This document shows, one piece after another, positions 61,544-64,000 of a DNA stretch of 64,000 nt (the first letter of the stretch is position 1; the number at the start of each line of letters is the position of its first letter). A program made the position numbers and the translations under genes. Source of the DNA: Saprospiraceae bacterium (GTDB lineage Bacteria; Bacteroidota; Bacteroidia; Chitinophagales; Saprospiraceae); NCBI GenBank assembly GCA_016715985.1, contig JADJXD010000001.1, positions 434,001 through 498,000 on the forward strand, in the 5' to 3' direction. The notes under the pieces are model-generated. The model was not told the DNA's origin. It was given only the letters and a program-made list of their open reading frames with translations, and ran no database searches.

Positions 61544-62281
61544 TCAATTTGTACAAACCGGTGGACACGGAGAAGAGTTATCATATATGACAGACAAATT
61601 ATCTATCCCGTTTTTATCAGCACCCACCATGCTAAGATGTATTTTATTTGGATTTACGGAAGTATCCAATCCTAAATAAAATCTAACTTCGGCAGCATTC
61701 TGGTCTTTGAGCAAAACTAAACCGGACATTGGCAAAGTAAAATACTGAACGGTATTTTGCTCCAAAAAAGTCCTTCCATTTAAATTCCACGCATTATTCC
61801 AGTTGATAAAAGTTTCCAGAGAAATGGTATTTGGAATTAACTCACCTTGCTCATCTCCTCCACGAGGGCTAAATTCTATGTTTTCGCATGTCGGTGGACA
61901 TGGAGTTGACATATTATAAAATACTCCTAAGTCCTGCCCTGAAGCATTTATACCAACAGCAATTAAATGTGGAGTCGATGGATTGGTAGATGCATCCAGT
62001 CCGAAATAAAATCTGACGGATGCAGGATTCTGAACCAATACATCTGATATATTTTTCGCTGGCATAGTGAATGCTCTGATACTATTTGACCTGATAAATG
62101 TTCTGCTATTATTGAGCCATTCTGATGTCCAGGTATTAAAAGCTTCTCTGGTGATAGTATGATTTGGATTTTGTAAGTAAGGAGAATTATTCTCATGACT
62201 TTTAATATCTGATTTTTCAGTGAGAATAAAACTCAGCATCACTAATGTAACGGTTGCAAAAATACTCATAGTCAGGTGCAT
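61544..62281 (-). CDS. Two-module exported protein of unknown function
   Basis: 245 residues: a signal peptide or anchor (SIFATVTLVMLSFIL) followed by two similar modules of about 95 residues. Each begins with FNTWTSEWLNNSRTF/FINWNNAWNLNGRTF and contains IRAFTMPAKNISDVLVQNPASVRFYFGLD/VQYFTLPMSGLVLLKDQNAAEVRFYLGLD. Each ends with a CPPxC motif (CPPTCEN and CPPVCTN). The paired cysteines suggest a disulfide or metal-binding loop. No family is recognised. It converges on the sensor kinase gene (7 bp between the stops), and a -7 element lies upstream. Confidence 0.75.
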   Translation of the reverse strand: MHLTMSIFATVTLVMLSFILTEKSDIKSHENNSPYLQNPNHTITREAFNTWTSEWLNNSRTFIRSNSIRAFTMPAKNISDVLVQNPASVRFYFGLDASTNPSTPHLIAVGINASGQDLGVFYNMSTPCPPTCENIEFSPRGGDEQGELIPNTISLETFINWNNAWNLNGRTFLEQNTVQYFTLPMSGLVLLKDQNAAEVRFYLGLDTSVNPNKIHLSMVGADKNGIDNLSVIYDNSSPCPPVCTN

Positions 62282-62312
62282 TTAAAAATTTAGGAATAAG
62301 ACCAATAAAAAA

Positions 62313-62320
62313 CAAATTTA
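62313..62320 (-). promoter_or_regulatory. -7 element of the two-module protein gene
   Basis: TAAATTTG on the minus strand ends 31 nt before the start codon at 62281. Confidence 0.5.
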
Positions 62321-62441
62321 GGAATATATACCTGAAAAATCAAAATAATAAATAAGTAAATTAGTATTTACTTGAAATAAATTATTGATTGGATATAAGG
62401 TTAAGTTTGAGATTGAGATTGAGTGTAATGGGCTTCCAAAT

Positions 62442-63068
62442 TTATTTGGAAGAAAGTGTAAATATTTTCATTGTGAAGCCAAATGCCAGTCCACCAATTG
62501 TCCAGATAATCAAGCCGGATATAACAGACTTGATTGTAATTTCATCACCACAAAAAAATGGAAAGGCAATAGACATCGTCAAAAACATAAAGGCACCCCA
62601 ACTCAATCCTGTTCTTATCCAACTAACATTATCAAATGGGTTTGGTATTTGATCAATATCAATATTCTCGTAGCGTTTGGGTTGCGCCTTAAGCCACTTT
62701 ACTTTCAAACTTTTTCTGAACCAACCCCAAACAGGAAATGTCAAAATAAGAATTATAAAGCTGAATATGTTTATCAGGCAAGGAATGATTTTTCCGCAAT
62801 TTTTGCAGTATAGTCCAAACCAATTTTTAAATGTCGTGCCGTTTTCTGTTGACCATGTTCTCCCATCGTGAAGTGAACCACAGTGCGGGCATGGAACCAA
62901 TGTTCTTTCTATTCTTGGTTTGTCAAGGGTTAAATCTTCCAGACTAACTTTAGGTGCTCGCTGCCCTAAAATCAACTCGAGTACCACCATTCCGGGATTC
63001 AAAATCCAATGCAGTACCATCCAGTTTTTCCAGGTATAAATTTTATATTTGCTTTTGTCAAAATTCAT
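62442..63068 (-). CDS. Membrane protein with zinc-ribbon, unknown function
   Basis: 208 residues from ATG 63068; the longer frame to 63152 would place the start upstream of the promoter. A zinc-ribbon motif is formed by CPHCGSLHDGRTW and YCKNCGKIIPC (about residues 58-90). It is followed by membrane segments (INIFSFIILILTFPVWGWF; GAFMFLTMSIAFPFF; VISGLIIWTIGGLAFGFTM). The pairing of a cytosolic zinc-ribbon with helices is seen in several uncharacterised Bacteroidota proteins; no function is proposed. Confidence 0.75.
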   Translation of the reverse strand: MNFDKSKYKIYTWKNWMVLHWILNPGMVVLELILGQRAPKVSLEDLTLDKPRIERTLVPCPHCGSLHDGRTWSTENGTTFKNWFGLYCKNCGKIIPCLINIFSFIILILTFPVWGWFRKSLKVKWLKAQPKRYENIDIDQIPNPFDNVSWIRTGLSWGAFMFLTMSIAFPFFCGDEITIKSVISGLIIWTIGGLAFGFTMKIFTLSSK

Positions 63069-63100
63069 TTTAATTGGGGTTATAAATTTGGACTCATACA

Positions 63101-63108
63101 CAAATATA
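63101..63108 (-). promoter_or_regulatory. -7 element of the zinc-ribbon membrane protein gene
   Basis: TATATTTG on the minus strand ends 32 nt before ATG 63068. It lies inside the longer reading frame that begins at 63152, which favours the shorter protein. Confidence 0.6.
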
Positions 63109-63258
63109 AAAAATTTATAAAAAGTTAAGTTAGTTTTGATAATTTTTTCCATTTAAATTTCTGTGCACTCAGATACATGGTATTATGATTTTTTTTGTGG
63201 ATTACTATCCATAATAATTTTGCATTCACACAAAATTAGTAAATCAAACTCATCTGAT

Positions 63259-64000
63259 TTACCCCACAGATTTATACAAACAATCATTCACTTTTGCGAA
63301 GTCTTCGGTTTTGTCTGCAATCACCATCAGGACATCGCCTGATTCAATAGTTGTGGAGCCGCCGGGACGTATGTACTTCTCATTTCTTTTGATCATTATT
63401 ATAAAAGCAGATTTAGGGAACTTCAAATCGATAATTCTTTTATTTAAGACAATAGAACTATTAAATATCGGAAATTCCTGCAAAGATGATTTAGGGAGAT
63501 CCAGTATAATTTTGTCTATTTCCGATTTAGGTTTGACTTTCTCAGGAAGAGCAACATGAAGCCATTTGGCAACTAATGATAATGTTGTTCCCTGAATGAT
63601 AATGGAGGTAACGGATATAAAAAAGACGATGTTGAATATCATATTTGCTTTATCAATTCCTGCCAGCAACGGGTAAGTTGCAAACACAATAGGAACAGCA
63701 CCACGCAAGCCAACCCATGAAATGTAAAATCGCCTTCGAAGTTTCATTCGAAAAAACATGAGACTGAGAAAAACACCCAAAGGACGTGCTACCACTATCA
63801 GAAATAAAGAAATGAGCAGTCCTATTCCAATATAAGGGACAATTTGAGTAGGAAATACCAGTAATCCCAGCGTTAAAAACAATACAATCTCCATTAACCA
63901 TGCCAATCCGTCATACATTTTCAGGATCGTTTTTTTGTGTATCAGTTCCTGATTACCTAAATAAACAGCGCAGATATAAATAGCAAGAAAACCATTACCC
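63259..64000 (-). CDS. Potassium/proton antiporter, NhaP2/CvrA type (5' end outside window)
   Basis: The last 246 residues of a CPA1/CPA2-type cation-proton antiporter; the frame is still open at the window edge. Visible membrane motifs are LAIYICAVYLGNQELIHKKTILKMYDGLAWLMEIVLFLTLGLLVFPTQ and FYISWVGLRGAVPIVFATYPLLAG. A cytosolic C-terminal part has a TrkA-C-like domain (FPIFNSSIVLNKRIIDLKFPKSAFIIMIKRNEKYIRPGGSTTIESGDVLMVIADK), as in NhaP2, a K+/H+ antiporter. It should exchange K+ for protons across the inner membrane. Confidence 0.9.
   Translation of the reverse strand, partial: GNGFLAIYICAVYLGNQELIHKKTILKMYDGLAWLMEIVLFLTLGLLVFPTQIVPYIGIGLLISLFLIVVARPLGVFLSLMFFRMKLRRRFYISWVGLRGAVPIVFATYPLLAGIDKANMIFNIVFFISVTSIIIQGTTLSLVAKWLHVALPEKVKPKSEIDKIILDLPKSSLQEFPIFNSSIVLNKRIIDLKFPKSAFIIMIKRNEKYIRPGGSTTIESGDVLMVIADKTEDFAKVNDCLYKSVG

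Noticed and set aside
62385..62813. 142-codon frame on the plus strand
   Set aside because: It lies opposite the zinc-ribbon membrane protein, whose CPHCG/YCKNC pattern and promoter are convincing; the plus-strand product has no recognisable features.
1..64000. tRNA or rRNA genes
   Set aside because: The gaps between genes were read on both strands for T-arm consensus and cloverleaf patterns, and none was convincing.

Overview
The window reads as chromosomal DNA of a member of the Bacteroidota, most likely a Saprospiria-like lineage (the phylum call is firm, the class is an inference). The evidence is a fused SecDF, secreted proteins with type IX secretion sorting domains (types A and B), a TonB-dependent receptor paired with a DUF5689 lipoprotein, a Bacteroidota-type SecG and LptE, and many promoters with the phylum-specific -7 element TAnnTTTG instead of a sigma70 -10 box. 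Shine-Dalgarno sequences are largely absent, as expected. No rRNA, tRNA, CRISPR array, prophage or replication origin was seen.

Layout. 1-7.6 kb: the 5' part of a PorE-like TPR/propeller lipoprotein, secDF, kdsA and a short-form alpha-glucan phosphorylase. 7.8-12.1 kb: a PKD-type secreted protein and guaB. 12.2-17.9 kb: tadA, a SulP transporter, an MbnP-like lipoprotein with a Crp-type regulator, lptE and trmN6. 17.9-23.8 kb: TonB receptor plus DUF5689 lipoprotein, divergent from a secreted endonuclease/phosphatase. 23.9-25.4 kb: an IS4-family element with a broken transposase. 25.5-38.8 kb: housekeeping and metabolism (tilS, bestrophin, acyl-CoA carboxylase beta, fhs, two thioredoxin-fold proteins, ald, secG). 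39.1-41.3 kb: a strikingly A+T-rich methyltransferase/glycosyltransferase pair. 41.6-47.2 kb: GH3-hypothetical-recO and dnaB-rluB operons. 47.7-55 kb: a type A sorted secreted protein, an M20 amidohydrolase operon, and a possible macrodomain-like protein. 55-61.5 kb: a two-component sensor kinase whose first 997 bp, including upstream DNA, are duplicated on both sides of an IS1634-like element. 61.5-64 kb: a two-module secreted protein, a zinc-ribbon membrane protein and the 3' part of a K+/H+ antiporter.

The most unusual structure is the A-IS-A arrangement at 55079-58733. Two copies of a 997-bp segment that differ by one base abut the two ends of the IS exactly, as if the insertion had made a kilobase-scale target duplication. 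The downstream copy keeps the sensor gene whole while the upstream copy is a truncated pseudogene. Other points of interest are a glycogen-phosphorylase relative with Thr at the PLP-lysine position, several apparently leaderless genes whose -7 element ends 3-11 nt before the start codon, TTG triplets inside -7 elements that mimic start codons, and an orphan terminator suggesting a small RNA near 53.2 kb.
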